A DNA stretch of 64,000 bases from Mongoliibacter ruber (GCF_003003005.1 NZ_PVTR01000003.1:1-64000), one strand, 5' to 3'. Shown: positions 35,929 to 45,477, numbered from the stretch's first letter. Program-made: numbers and translations. The notes: a model not told the origin generated them from the letters alone.

Positions 35929-37032
35929 CTATTTACCCAAAGCCTGATCCATATCCTCCACCAAGTCATCTACATGCTCGAGGCCCACAGATAACCTTAC
36001 TAGGTTTGGAGGGGTCTTGCTATCTGGCCCTTCCGATGCTGCTCTCCTTTCAATCAGGCTTTCCACTCCACCCAAACTGGTGGCATTGGTATAATACTTT
36101 AATTTAGAAATAACCCGATCAGCATCATCGGCTTCACCTTTCACCAAGAAAGAAAGCATTCCACCAAATCCAGACATTTGAGAAGCCGCTACCTCATGCC
36201 CTGGGTGTGATTTCAATCCAGGATAATATACAGCCTCTACCTGAGGGTGGTGAAAAAGGTATTCTGCCAAAATTCCAGCATGCTCGACATGCCCTTTCAT
36301 ACGATAGGAAAGTGTCTTGATACTTCTGCACAATAGATATGTGTCAAAAGGTGAAGGAACAGCCCCCCCCGTCTTCTGGACAAATTTAACTTTCTCCCAA
36401 AATTCATCCATCTTCTTTGTCACCAAAGCACCGCCCAAGATATCGCTATGTCCGCCCAAGTATTTGGTACTGCTGTGCATGACAATATCTGCACCTAGTA
36501 ACAATGGGTTTTGAAATACTGGAGTAGCAAAAGTATTGTCGCACGCCACTTTGATTTTTCTTTCAGACGCTATAGAACAAATTTTCTTAATGTCCGAAAT
36601 CTTCAAAAGAGGGTTAGAGGGTGTTTCCACCCAAATCAACTTGGTTTCTGGTTTAATAACCGCCGCTATATTGTCCGGATTGGTCATGTCCACGAAACTC
36701 ACTGAATGAATCCCTTGAAACATCTGAACCAATTGGGCCCTTAATCCATGATACATGTCATCAGGTGCTACAATATGACTTCCTGGCTCAAGCGACTGAA
36801 ATACTGCCATCCCTGCAGCATTTCCTGATGAAAAAGCGGCAGCATCTTCTCCGAATTCCAGCTTTGCCAAAAGGTTTTCCAAAGCCATCCTGTTGGGATT
36901 ATTGGCTCTGGAATATACTAAAGAATCCTCCTGATGAAGAAAAGTGGTGGATGTTGTGATGGGCTGGACAGCAGGCTTGTTACTATCTGTTACAATATTT
37001 CCAGCGTGAATGGCTGCAGTTTCTTGTTTCAT
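35929..37032 (-). CDS. Cys/Met metabolism PLP enzyme (cystathionine gamma-synthase/lyase type)
   Basis: A 367-aa member of the trans-sulfuration family. HAGNIVTDSNKPAVQPI and TSTTFLH open the protein, YSRANNPNR contacts PLP phosphate, AFSSGNAAGMAV follows, and MHSSTKYLGGHSDILGGAL contains the PLP lysine. C-terminal SLGGVESLIERRA is typical. Gamma-synthase, gamma-lyase and O-acetylhomoserine enzymes cannot be separated safely by eye. No met genes are adjacent. Confidence 0.9.
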   Translation of the reverse strand: MKQETAAIHAGNIVTDSNKPAVQPITTSTTFLHQEDSLVYSRANNPNRMALENLLAKLEFGEDAAAFSSGNAAGMAVFQSLEPGSHIVAPDDMYHGLRAQLVQMFQGIHSVSFVDMTNPDNIAAVIKPETKLIWVETPSNPLLKISDIKKICSIASERKIKVACDNTFATPVFQNPLLLGADIVMHSSTKYLGGHSDILGGALVTKKMDEFWEKVKFVQKTGGAVPSPFDTYLLCRSIKTLSYRMKGHVEHAGILAEYLFHHPQVEAVYYPGLKSHPGHEVAASQMSGFGGMLSFLVKGEADDADRVISKLKYYTNATSLGGVESLIERRAASEGPDSKTPPNLVRLSVGLEHVDDLVEDMDQALGK

Positions 37033-37057
37033 GTTGCTCTAGTTGGATCCCTAATAT

Positions 37058-37090
37058 TAAAAAGAAAAGCCAGCGAAATATCCCGCTGGC
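37058..37090 (-). terminator. terminator of DUF4293 gene
   Basis: Stem GCCAGCG / CGCTGGC (37069-37075 with 37084-37090), followed on the minus strand by a T-rich tract, 26 bases past the DUF4293 stop. Confidence 0.85.
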
Positions 37091-37115
37091 CTTTTTTTCT
37101 TTATTACTAACTGAA

Positions 37116-37598
37116 TTATCGAATTCTATCCACTGATCTGACGAGATTTTCGTCCTTTTTGATAAATCTATTGGCAAGCATATTCATTACCAAAGCCGCA
37201 AAAATGGCCCAAAAGCCTAATACAAAGGCTCCATTTACTTGAGGATTAAAATCAGCATTGGCTGAATAAGTAAAGTATACAATGAACCCAACATTGACTA
37301 CCATTGCAAGTGAATTGAACATGTTGATCATCATTTGCTTTCCCCTATTTTTATATGAAAAAATACTGAAAGCCGCTAATCCAATAGAGACAAGTGCTAA
37401 AATACCTATAACCATCACCTTAGATTCGCTGGCAATCACTTCTTGACTCGTCACATCCACGGTAGTTAGACTCCATGCTGTCAAGGTCATCAATTGTACC
37501 TGTCCAGGATCTACTTGCTGCCAAATGGGGAATAACATCACCAAAACCATTGCTACCATCAATAAGAATAGAAATACTGTTTGAATTCTTTGTATCAT
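37116..37598 (-). CDS. DUF4293 family membrane protein
   Basis: A 160-aa protein with four hydrophobic helices (VFLFLLMVAMVLVMLFPIW, VMVIGILALVSIGLAAFSIF, NMFNSLAMVVNVGFIVYFT, VLGFWAIFAALVMNMLANRF) and the typical opening MIQRIQTVFLFL of DUF4293, a family restricted to Bacteroidota. The segment ending in KKDENLVRSVDRIR matches the family C terminus. The function is unknown. It is divergent from truA. Confidence 0.85.
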   Translation of the reverse strand: MIQRIQTVFLFLLMVAMVLVMLFPIWQQVDPGQVQLMTLTAWSLTTVDVTSQEVIASESKVMVIGILALVSIGLAAFSIFSYKNRGKQMMINMFNSLAMVVNVGFIVYFTYSANADFNPQVNGAFVLGFWAIFAALVMNMLANRFIKKDENLVRSVDRIR

Positions 37599-37686
37599 GT
37601 CTTTTTAAAATTTAGACAAAGAAAACTTGTTATTTGCTGAATCGCAAGGTTTGTATAAAAGCGCGCTTAATTTTGACTTGGAATAG

Positions 37687-37694
37687 TATCTTTG
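37687..37694 (+). promoter_or_regulatory. -7 box candidate for truA
   Basis: TATCTTTG matches TAnnTTTG 10 bases before the ATG at 37705. TAATTTTG at 37668-37675 is a second match. Either would give a very short leader, and neither has a clear -33 partner. Confidence 0.42.
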
Positions 37695-37704
37695 CCATGC
37701 AAAT

Positions 37705-38457
37705 ATGGAAATGAAGAGGTATTTTCTGGAACTAGCCTACAATGGCAATAACTTTCATGGTTGGCAGACGCAAAAAAATGCACATTCTGTACAAGCAGAA
37801 ATAGAAAAAGGACTTTCTCTACTTTTGGGAAAACCTACGTCGATTCAAGGTAGTGGCAGAACAGACACAGGCGTGCATGCCAGTCAACAATTTGCTCATT
37901 TTGACAGTGACACAACATTGGACAGACCTTCTTTTCTCAAGAAGCTTAATGGAATCTTAGGGAAGGACATCGCAATATATGATTTGATCCCAGTCAAGGA
38001 GGATGTGCATGCCAGGTTCAATGCGGTAGAACGTGAGTATCTGTATAAATGCAATTTGAGAAAAAACCCTTTTGATCATGAGTCTTCTTGGCTACTGTTT
38101 CAAATGCCAGATGTACAAAAAATGAATGAGGCTGCATCAATGCTTTTGGAATATGAAGACTTTCAAAGCTTCAGCAAAGTCAAAACTGCAGTCAATAATT
38201 TCCGCTGCGAAATAAAACAGGCTTTTTGGGAACAAAAAGGACACGAATTGTTCTTTCATATAACTGCCAACCGATTTCTAAGAGGAATGGTACGTGCCAT
38301 AGTAGGCACCCTTATGGAAGTGGGGCTGGGTAAAATTAGTCTTGATGATTTCAAAGTAATTATCGAAAGTAAAAACAGAACTAACGCAAAATCTTCAGCA
38401 CCGGCCAAAGGGTTATACCTTTGTAGGGTAAGTTATCCTGAGGATATATTTATTTAA
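37705..38457 (+). CDS. truA: tRNA pseudouridine(38-40) synthase
   Basis: A 250-aa TruA: RYFLELAYNGNNFHGWQTQ opens, and GSGRTDTGVHASQQFAHF contains the catalytic aspartate (D54 from this start). FLRGMVRAIVGTLMEVGLGKI is the conserved C-terminal block. It modifies positions 38-40 of tRNA anticodon stems. Start codons at 37705 and 37711 are both possible. The following ABC gene begins 12 bases later, implying co-transcription. Confidence 0.94.
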   Translation: MEMKRYFLELAYNGNNFHGWQTQKNAHSVQAEIEKGLSLLLGKPTSIQGSGRTDTGVHASQQFAHFDSDTTLDRPSFLKKLNGILGKDIAIYDLIPVKEDVHARFNAVEREYLYKCNLRKNPFDHESSWLLFQMPDVQKMNEAASMLLEYEDFQSFSKVKTAVNNFRCEIKQAFWEQKGHELFFHITANRFLRGMVRAIVGTLMEVGLGKISLDDFKVIIESKNRTNAKSSAPAKGLYLCRVSYPEDIFI

Positions 38458-38469
38458 AATTTCGAACCA

Positions 38470-40245
38470 TTGAGTCTGGATAAAGAAAATGTCAAAAGCG
38501 GTGAGATCATAGACACCGAGGTACTTAGAAAGCTTTACAGGTTTGTACAGCCTTACAAAGGACAATTCTATTTTTTGATATTTCTCACAATAGCTTTGGC
38601 TATATTGGCTCCTACCCGACCCTATTTCATCCAAGTTGCAATAGATGACTATGTTGCTGTGGGGGACGGTCCCGGATTGGTGAAAATCATCTATCTGCTG
38701 ATTTTCCTTTTGGTTTTACAGGCTATAGTCCAATTCGCACATACCTATATATCAGGATGGATTGGACAGGTAATTATCAAGGATATCCGGATCAAATTAT
38801 ATAAGCATTTACTCAAAATGCGCCTCAAATTTTTTGACAACACTCCCATTGGCAGGCTAGTCACTAGAAACATCTCAGATATAGAAACTTTGGCAGATGT
38901 GTTCAGTGAAGGCTTGGCTGCAATTATCGGAGACCTATTGCAGTTGGTGACCATACTCGGAGTAATGTTCTACATCGATTGGAAACTGACCTTGGTGAGT
39001 TTGTGCACATTACCTCTCTTGATTATATCCACTTACATTTTTAAAGAGAAGATAAAAGTCGCCTTCAATGATGTCAGAAATGCAGTATCCAACCTGAACT
39101 CCTTCTTGCAAGAACACATCACGGGAATGAACATCGTGCAGATTTTCAATAGAGAAAAAAGGGAATACGATAAATTCAAGGATATCAATACAGATCATAA
39201 AAAAGCACATATTAAGTCAGTTCTTTATTACTCAATTTATTTCCCTGTAGCAGAAATCATTCAAGCCATCGGTATTGGTCTGGTTGTATGGTATGGCGCC
39301 ACAGGAGTATTTGACACTGATATTCAAGTGGGGGTTCTGATATCCTTTATCATGTATTTGCAGTTGTTTTTCCGTCCGATAAGGATGATTGCTGATCGCT
39401 ACAACACCTTACAACTAGGAGTGGTAAGCTCTTCAAGGATATTCAAATTGTTAGAATCCAAGGATCAAATTCCGAATGAAGGAAATTTCAAACCAGAAAG
39501 GATTAAAGGCAACATCAATGTAAAAGACGTCTGGTTTGCTTACAATGATGAGGAATGGGTACTCAAAAACATAAATTTCAAAGTCAAACATGGGGAGACG
39601 GTTGCTCTTGTAGGCGCTACTGGCGCGGGTAAATCCTCTATCATCAACCTGATCAGTCGTTTTTATGAGATAAATAAAGGCATCATTAAGGTAGACGGAA
39701 CTGACATCCGTGAATTTGAATTGGGAACATTGAGAAAACACATTGGTGTAGTCTTACAGGATGTATTCCTATTTTCTGACACTATATATTATAACATCAC
39801 ATTAGGTAATCCAGACATCAGCAGGGAGCAAGTAATGGAAGCTGCAGAGTTGGTCGGTGCCAAAAGGTTCATCGAAAGACTTCCGGGAGGGCTAGATTAC
39901 AACGTGATGGAAAGAGGTGCTACCTTATCTGTTGGCCAAAGACAGCTGATTTCATTTGTAAGGGCAATGGTGTATAATCCTGAAATCATTATCCTGGATG
40001 AAGCTACCTCATCAGTAGACACCGAAACTGAAGAACTGATTCAGGGAGCCATTGAAAAAATGATGAAAGGCAGGACATCTATTGTGATTGCACATAGGCT
40101 TTCCACCATTCAAAAAGCGCATAAAATAATAGTCTTGCATCAAGGAGAAATCAAAGAAGAGGGCAGCCATGAAGCTTTACTTGAGTTGGGAGGATATTAC
40201 GCGCAACTGCATCAGATGCAGCTCAAATCTATGGCTATAGGTTAA
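38470..40245 (+). CDS. ABC exporter half-transporter
   Basis: A 591-aa half-transporter starting at TTG 38470; no in-frame ATG precedes the first conserved residues (LRKLYRFVQPY). The six-helix domain is followed by Walker A GATGAGKSS, Q-loop GVVLQDVFLFSD, an altered signature LSVGQRQL (Val for Gly), Walker B IIILDEATSSVD and H-loop IAHRLSTI. The family exports lipids or drugs. It lies 12 bases after truA. The LSVGQ signature also occurs in relatives such as MdlB-type pairs, so a heterodimer partner is possible, though none is beside it. Confidence 0.9.
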   Translation: MSLDKENVKSGEIIDTEVLRKLYRFVQPYKGQFYFLIFLTIALAILAPTRPYFIQVAIDDYVAVGDGPGLVKIIYLLIFLLVLQAIVQFAHTYISGWIGQVIIKDIRIKLYKHLLKMRLKFFDNTPIGRLVTRNISDIETLADVFSEGLAAIIGDLLQLVTILGVMFYIDWKLTLVSLCTLPLLIISTYIFKEKIKVAFNDVRNAVSNLNSFLQEHITGMNIVQIFNREKREYDKFKDINTDHKKAHIKSVLYYSIYFPVAEIIQAIGIGLVVWYGATGVFDTDIQVGVLISFIMYLQLFFRPIRMIADRYNTLQLGVVSSSRIFKLLESKDQIPNEGNFKPERIKGNINVKDVWFAYNDEEWVLKNINFKVKHGETVALVGATGAGKSSIINLISRFYEINKGIIKVDGTDIREFELGTLRKHIGVVLQDVFLFSDTIYYNITLGNPDISREQVMEAAELVGAKRFIERLPGGLDYNVMERGATLSVGQRQLISFVRAMVYNPEIIILDEATSSVDTETEELIQGAIEKMMKGRTSIVIAHRLSTIQKAHKIIVLHQGEIKEEGSHEALLELGGYYAQLHQMQLKSMAIG

Positions 40246-40442
40246 ACCCAATGCATTGCAATTCTCCACCTACCAAAGCTGCACAGCAGGTACTTCGGAC
40301 TGAAAATGCAAAATCTCAGGTAAATAATCAGGTTTTGCGATTTTTTGAATAAAGTTGAGATTTTAAGTCATTAATTTTCAAGATGGTATATCAAACAATT
40401 GAAATTTGGTGAATTTAGGCCTAAGATTTGAATAACAGAATT

Positions 40443-40450
40443 TAATTTTG
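40443..40450 (+). promoter_or_regulatory. -7 box candidate for barrel gene at 40492
   Basis: TAATTTTG fits TAnnTTTG and lies 41 bases before the GTG start. A -33 element at normal spacing was not found. Confidence 0.38.
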
Positions 40451-40491
40451 CGCCGTAGAAACAAAGATTTGAAAACAAAACCAACAAAAGC

Positions 40492-41076
40492 GTGAAGAAA
40501 TTAATTTTAATGATGATTGTCCTGATTCCAGTACTGACCTTTGCTCAGGAATCAAGTGTTGGACTTAGGTTAGGTGAGCCATTGTCAATTACTTACAAGA
40601 CATTTCTGGATGAGAATTTTTCAGTGGAAGGCATGATAGGAAGGGCAGGTGTAAACAGTGCTCAATATTACCGCCGCTCTTTTGAAAACAACAGACCTTC
40701 ATCCAATGCATTTTATGCTGGGCATAGTACGGGCAATGTGTTTTCAATAAATGCTAGAATTGCTTATAATGAAGATTTTACCGATGAATTCGGTATTACT
40801 GAAGGGTATTTGCTTGGTTATGCGGGAGTTGGTGGTCAAATCAGGTCTGTAAGAGTCAACTATGCTTACACTGATTCTTCCATTTCACCTACTACAGTTT
40901 TTGGCGAAAACAGGACTAACATTGATTTTGGGCCGGAAGTTTTTGGTGGGGCAGAATACTATTTTGATGACTTACCTATCAACGTGTTCGCTGAAGTAGG
41001 CTTATTTATGGAATTACTGGACCGCTTTGGTCATTTGAGATTGCAAGGAGCCATTGGGGTCAGGTATATATTTTAA
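40492..41076 (+). CDS. exported beta-barrel-like protein, unknown
   Basis: A 194-aa protein probably starting at GTG 40492, with signal KKLILMMIVLIPVLTFAQ. The mature part opens SSVGLRLGEPLSITYKTFLDENFSVEGMIG and ends with strand-like RLQGAIGVRYIF, consistent with a small outer-membrane barrel. Two ATGs (40510, 40513) lie inside the signal. The function is unknown. The next gene follows after three bases. Confidence 0.72.
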   Translation: MKKLILMMIVLIPVLTFAQESSVGLRLGEPLSITYKTFLDENFSVEGMIGRAGVNSAQYYRRSFENNRPSSNAFYAGHSTGNVFSINARIAYNEDFTDEFGITEGYLLGYAGVGGQIRSVRVNYAYTDSSISPTTVFGENRTNIDFGPEVFGGAEYYFDDLPINVFAEVGLFMELLDRFGHLRLQGAIGVRYIF

Positions 41077-41079
41077 AAA

Positions 41080-41595
41080 ATGAAAAAGAAACCACTGATA
41101 TCATTGATTGTCTTGTTGGCATTGGTTGCCGTCATTGGGCTATATATGTTCGGGGGCTTCAATGATATAGAAGTTGCACATGAAGATTTGGGAGAAATAG
41201 AACTGGCTGGAATCTACTACAGGGGGACTCCTCAGGATCCTGAATTGAAAAGAGCTTTTGAAAAAATAGAAGGTATGGCCAATGATAAACCTGAAGCTTA
41301 CTTGAACACCATTTATTATATAGAGCCTGCCGGGAAACTTGACACTATGGAGGTTTTTGTAGGTTTAGAAAAAAAATGGACAGAAGGAATTAGTGGATTG
41401 ACTGAAAAGACGTTCGACGGGACTTCGGCCATAGTAGCAAACATACAATCCCATAGATTTGTAATGCCTGGGCCTAAAAAAGTGCAAAGCAAAATCCGAC
41501 AATATGCTGAAGAAAACAGCCTTTCAATCCCTGATGTTTATATTGACCAGATCTTTAGTCCAAGCAAGGTAAGAGTCGTTGGATTGAAAAAATAA
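41080..41595 (+). CDS. membrane-anchored GyrI-like domain protein
   Basis: A 171-aa protein with one N-terminal helix (LISLIVLLALVAVIGLYMF) and a soluble domain whose pattern AGIYYRGTPQDPELKRAFEKIEGM, LNTIYYIEPAGKLDTMEVFVGLEKKW and ATS/VAN-type strands resembles the GyrI/SOUL effector-binding fold. The assignment is by eye and moderate. It follows the barrel gene by three bases, so both are probably one operon. The ligand is unknown. Confidence 0.6.
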   Translation: MKKKPLISLIVLLALVAVIGLYMFGGFNDIEVAHEDLGEIELAGIYYRGTPQDPELKRAFEKIEGMANDKPEAYLNTIYYIEPAGKLDTMEVFVGLEKKWTEGISGLTEKTFDGTSAIVANIQSHRFVMPGPKKVQSKIRQYAEENSLSIPDVYIDQIFSPSKVRVVGLKK

Positions 41596-41861
41596 ACTGC
41601 AAATAGAGGGAATTAAGTGGACTATCAGTTATATTAAACGTATAACAGAATATCTGAAATTAAAACACTAAACCAATTCCTAAAATCAATTCGTGGTTTA
41701 GAATGTACCTACTGAAGTCAGGTATCGATGGAAAATTTATTCACAGAATCAGACCCTGTGTCAAAGAATATCTGAATGAAAAAAACAAATTGCTCATAAT
41801 TACTAGTACAATTGTGGATATACATATTGGATTTTAATTTTAACATTTAACACACCATTTT

Positions 41862-42416
41862 ATGAAAAGAATTCTTGGATTAATTGCAGTACTAGCCTTG
41901 GCTTTTCAGGCATGTGAGGGGCCAATGGGACCTCAAGGACCTCAGGGGCCTCAAGGTGATCAAGGTCAACAGGGACCTCAGGGTCAACCTGGAGATAGTT
42001 TTATTGGGATAGCTTATGAGGTAACGCTGGATTTTACAGAAGAAAACGATTACTTCGAATTACTGGAATTCCCAGAACCATTAGTGGAAAGTGATATCGT
42101 ATTGGTGTTTCTCAAAGTGGACACATTTAATGACCTTAAGGTTTGGAGGATGCTGCCACAGATGTATTTCTTTGAAGAGGGCTTTCTGAAATATAACTAC
42201 GACTTCAGTCTGGAAGACGTTGCATTATATTTAGAGACCAATTTTAACCCTGAGATTTTAGATGACTCCTGGAAAAGAGATGTTGAATTCAGAATAGTCA
42301 TCTTGCCGGTAGATTTTGCCAATGGAAGACTTGACCTTACAGATATGGATGAGGTACTCAAGATGATGGGAATCCAAGAAAAAGATTTTAAAACTTTGGA
42401 GAAAAAGATGCAGTAG
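41862..42416 (+). CDS. collagen-like lipoprotein
   Basis: A 184-aa protein with signal MKRILGLIAVLALAFQAC, the lipobox cysteine being C18. Directly after it come nine perfect Gly-X-Y triplets (residues 20-46), Pro/Gln-rich, then a globular domain of about 135 residues (FIGIAYEVTLDFTEENDYFELLEF onward). The triplets could form a short collagen triple helix holding a trimer off the membrane. Such proteins are known in Bacteroidota, but their role is not established. A terminator follows. Confidence 0.83.
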   Translation: MKRILGLIAVLALAFQACEGPMGPQGPQGPQGDQGQQGPQGQPGDSFIGIAYEVTLDFTEENDYFELLEFPEPLVESDIVLVFLKVDTFNDLKVWRMLPQMYFFEEGFLKYNYDFSLEDVALYLETNFNPEILDDSWKRDVEFRIVILPVDFANGRLDLTDMDEVLKMMGIQEKDFKTLEKKMQ

Positions 42417-42438
42417 TTGCTAAAACAACAAATTATCA

Positions 42439-42474
42439 AATCCCGACTTGCAATATCAAGTCGGGATTTTTTTT
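42439..42474 (+). terminator. Rho-independent terminator
   Basis: Arms AATCCCGACTTG / CAAGTCGGGATT with a six-base loop and T tract, 22 bases past the collagen-like gene. Its stem core resembles that at 464-487. Confidence 0.92.
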
Positions 42475-42537
42475 ATCCTAAAAGTAAACTCAAAAGAATG
42501 TTTTATCCTATAGTCTTAATAAATCCGCTCTGTATTT

Positions 42538-42545
42538 TATCTTTG
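42538..42545 (+). promoter_or_regulatory. -7 box of hemE, very short leader
   Basis: TATCTTTG matches TAnnTTTG and ends four bases before the ATG at 42550. Transcription would begin almost at the start codon, giving a leaderless or nearly leaderless mRNA. No clear -33 element. Confidence 0.5.
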
Positions 42546-42549
42546 CGGC

Positions 42550-43575
42550 ATGCAATTGAAAAACGACTTACTAATAAAAGCTGCAAAGGGAGAAAATCCT
42601 GAAAGAACACCGGTATGGCTCATGAGGCAGGCTGGAAGAATTCTGCCTGAATACAGGGCTGTGAGAGAAAGTGTCAGTGGCTTTATAGAGCTGGCTCAAA
42701 CACCTGAGCTGGCTGCGGAAGTAACCATCCAACCAGTGGATTTACTTGGTGTGGATGCCGCCATTATTTTTTCAGATATTCTGGTGATTCCAGAAGCAAT
42801 GGGTTTGCCATATGAAATGGTGGAAAAGAGAGGGCCTTGGTTCCCAAATACGGTGAATTCGAAAAGTGACCTTAAAAAACTAAGGGTTGCTGACGGTGTA
42901 GATGACCTTAGATATGTTATTGAAGCCATCAAAATCACCAAAAAGGCTTTGAATGGCAGAGTTCCATTGATCGGTTTTGCAGGAGCGCCTTGGACAATAT
43001 TCGCATATATGATCGAAGGGTCAGGCAGCAAGACTTTTTCGAAAGCAAGGGCTATGCTCTATACACAGCCTGAGTTCTCCCATCAATTGCTTCAAATGAT
43101 CACGGACAGTACCATCAATTACCTAAAAGCTCAAATTGACGCAGGTGCTGATTTGATCCAGATATTTGACAGTTGGGCAGGTATCTTGCCTCCTGACCAA
43201 TACAGGGAATTTTCCTTGCCCTATATCTCAAAAATCTGCGATGCCATCACTACAGTTCCTAAGACAGTCTTCGCCAAAGGAGCATTTTTCGCCAGAGAGG
43301 ATATGGCAAAACTGAATTGTGAGACTATCGGATTGGATTGGAACATGGGTATCACTGAATCCCGAAGAATGATAGGGGAAAGCAAAACGTTACAGGGAAA
43401 TCTTGATCCGGCCGCACTTTATGGCACCGAAAAACAGGTTGAAGCTGCTACTATTCAGATGATGGAACAGTTTAAGGGAACCAGACATATTGCTAATCTT
43501 GGACACGGAGTATATCCCGACATAAATCCAGAAATGGTAAAAATTTTCATAGAAACTGTGAAGTCTTTCAAATAA
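42550..43575 (+). CDS. hemE: uroporphyrinogen decarboxylase
   Basis: A 341-aa enzyme that converts uroporphyrinogen III to coproporphyrinogen III in heme synthesis. Diagnostic blocks are [18 protein letters not shown] near residue 19, [17 protein letters not shown] with the catalytic aspartate region, [16 protein letters not shown], and [11 protein letters not shown] near the end. The length is normal. It has its own promoter and terminator, so heme genes hemB, hemC and hemE are transcribed separately here. Confidence 0.95.
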   Translation: MQLKNDLLIKAAKGENPERTPVWLMRQAGRILPEYRAVRESVSGFIELAQTPELAAEVTIQPVDLLGVDAAIIFSDILVIPEAMGLPYEMVEKRGPWFPNTVNSKSDLKKLRVADGVDDLRYVIEAIKITKKALNGRVPLIGFAGAPWTIFAYMIEGSGSKTFSKARAMLYTQPEFSHQLLQMITDSTINYLKAQIDAGADLIQIFDSWAGILPPDQYREFSLPYISKICDAITTVPKTVFAKGAFFAREDMAKLNCETIGLDWNMGITESRRMIGESKTLQGNLDPAALYGTEKQVEAATIQMMEQFKGTRHIANLGHGVYPDINPEMVKIFIETVKSFK

Positions 43576-43600
43576 ATCACGAAAAGATTGAAAAAACTAT

Positions 43601-43628
43601 AAAGAGGCCCTATAAGGCCTCTTTTTTT
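43601..43628 (+). terminator. terminator of hemE
   Basis: Arms AAAGAGGCC / GGCCTCTTT with a six-base loop and following T tract. Confidence 0.92.
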
Positions 43629-43828
43629 ATTTTACATCCTGAAGTCTTTTTTATTGTAAAGTCTTCAACAGAAATGGATCTCGTTACATTTTTAACATAA
43701 TTTTAGAGTTTTCATTGCATTTTAAAAATTATAGGCTAATTTCAACACTTGAATTCAGATATTTAATGTCAAACATTTAAATACTGGTTCATTTTCAAAC
43801 CTACATATCATTAAACCTGTTAAAAATT

Positions 43829-44605
43829 ATGAAAAGAAGTTTTACAAAAAGCTTCAAAGCAATTTTTGCTTTAAGCGCAATGTTGATCGCCTTTAACATA
43901 GGCAATGTAAATGCTCAAGAAGAAGATAAATTCAGTCTTGATGTCACACTAAACTCAGATATCTTTTTTGGATTTTACCCATTCTTTGCCGGATCATACA
44001 GCTTGAGTGAAAACACTGCCTTTACCTTTTACGGAATCCTATGGTCTGGTGGAACAGGCGGCGTGCAGGGTACCGGCGGTGGCGGCTGGGGCAACTGGAC
44101 TGAATTTGGTGTCGGTATGGATTTCCAAGTAGCTGAAGGCATCAACATCAATCCACAAATCGGTTTGCTAAGCGGTAGCCTTACATCAGGACTTGGTACT
44201 CCTGTACTTGGCGAGGGCATTGTGCCAAACTTGACTATTGGTCTGGACAAGGCAAAAACTGAAGGTGAATTCTATCTTGGATACTACTATGGATTCAACC
44301 ACGGAAACCCTACCACATTAAATTTCCTACACTATTGGGCCAATTATGGGTTCAAAATCAGTCCATTCTTTTCAGCTGGCCTTCATTTTGAACAGTTAAG
44401 CTTCACTGGTGGCAGTGAAGTCGCTAGTGATGATTCTTTTGATTATTATGTTGCTCTTGGACCATATGTTCAGTTTGCAGATCCAAAAGGTGGTGCATTT
44501 GCAAGATTCACTTCTGGTGCTGACCTAAGAAGCACAGAAATGGTTGCGAAAAGCGGTACCAGCCAACCTTCATTCTTCAAGTTGACTGTTGGATATAGTT
44601 TCTAA
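43829..44605 (+). CDS. exported outer-membrane protein (DUF6733-like)
   Basis: A 258-aa protein with a signal peptide ending NIGNVNAQ and a barrel-like sequence of Gly/Phe/Tyr strands (FSLDVTLNSDIFFGFYPFFAGSY is the first). A Gly-rich loop GGTGGVQGTGGGGWGNW lies near residue 73. The last strand PSFFKLTVGYSF ends in phenylalanine as expected for BAM substrates. I think it belongs to the DUF6733 group, but this is from memory. The function is unknown. Confidence 0.75.
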   Translation: MKRSFTKSFKAIFALSAMLIAFNIGNVNAQEEDKFSLDVTLNSDIFFGFYPFFAGSYSLSENTAFTFYGILWSGGTGGVQGTGGGGWGNWTEFGVGMDFQVAEGININPQIGLLSGSLTSGLGTPVLGEGIVPNLTIGLDKAKTEGEFYLGYYYGFNHGNPTTLNFLHYWANYGFKISPFFSAGLHFEQLSFTGGSEVASDDSFDYYVALGPYVQFADPKGGAFARFTSGADLRSTEMVAKSGTSQPSFFKLTVGYSF

Positions 44606-44656
44606 AAAAAATTGATTACAGCCATATCTTTCAACTAAACTAAACCATGAAGCTAG

Positions 44657-44676
44657 AGCCGGAAGAAATTCCGGCT
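44657..44676. terminator. bidirectional terminator-like hairpin
   Basis: Arms AGCCGGAA / TTCCGGCT with a four-base loop lie between convergent genes (barrel protein and MOSC protein). Confidence 0.75.
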
Positions 44677-45477
44677 TTACTTATTTTTGGGAATCAAGCT
44701 ATCACCCAACTGCACTCTGCTTCCAGAGAGCAACAACATGTTTTGGCCAAACATTACTTTATTATCCATTGTCCGATACTTAGCAAGGGTTTTAAGTGGC
44801 TCCTTGCCTTTTGAACCTGTATTTTGATCCACCGTAGTCATCACACAACGAGCACAGGGCTTCGTAATTTTAAATTCAGCATCCCCTATTTTTACCGTAT
44901 CCCATTCATCCTCTTCAAAAGCAGTGTTTCCAGAAAAAACAAGATTAGGTCTGAATCGCTCCATTCCTACAGGATCCATCAACCTGCCGTTGAGATCATC
45001 CAGAGAAGCTTGTCCTATTAACAAGTAAGGCATCCCATCTGCAAAACTGACAGACTCTCCATTGACAGCATATTTTGGTTTTAGTCTCCTTTGTGCACTT
45101 AAAGGCATACGTACTAGTCTCGCCGAAACTTCTAAAAAATCAGAAAACCAGGCCCCATACTTTTTGTCAAGAAGCTCTGCCTCCACTTCATCTTCCCAAA
45201 TCTGAACACTAATTTTACCTTCAGCTTCGGATTCAAAAGGTATAAATAGATAACGATCAGCATTAGTTTTATCAGTGACTTTGAGACCATTTTCTCCTAA
45301 AGTCACTTGAAGCAAAGCCATCTTATGCAGTGATCGCTGTGACATAAATTTACCGTGTTCATCGACCAGCATCCACCTTCTGTCATGGGTAAAGCCCCTC
45401 TCTTCCAGCGTCCAACTTTCCAACCGGATTCCCCCGAGAGATTTAATGGGATATATATAAATGTCCTGTAATTTCAT
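44677..45477 (-). CDS. MOSC domain protein with beta-barrel N domain
   Basis: A 266-aa protein: MOSC_N domain (LQDIYIYPIKSLGGIRLESW at the start) followed by a MOSC domain with FRPNLVFSGNTAFEEDEW and the cysteine motif ITKPCARCVMTTVD, the molybdenum-ligand cysteine of mARC/YcbX-like reductases. The partner reductase is not adjacent. It probably reduces N-hydroxylated compounds or carries a sulfur/Mo cofactor. Single gene. Confidence 0.9.
   Translation of the reverse strand: MKLQDIYIYPIKSLGGIRLESWTLEERGFTHDRRWMLVDEHGKFMSQRSLHKMALLQVTLGENGLKVTDKTNADRYLFIPFESEAEGKISVQIWEDEVEAELLDKKYGAWFSDFLEVSARLVRMPLSAQRRLKPKYAVNGESVSFADGMPYLLIGQASLDDLNGRLMDPVGMERFRPNLVFSGNTAFEEDEWDTVKIGDAEFKITKPCARCVMTTVDQNTGSKGKEPLKTLAKYRTMDNKVMFGQNMLLLSGSRVQLGDSLIPKNK

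Noticed and set aside
38470-40245. LSVGQ signature as a sign of an inactive ABC transporter
   Set aside because: The other ATPase motifs are intact and variants of the second glycine occur in working exporters, so no loss of function is claimed.
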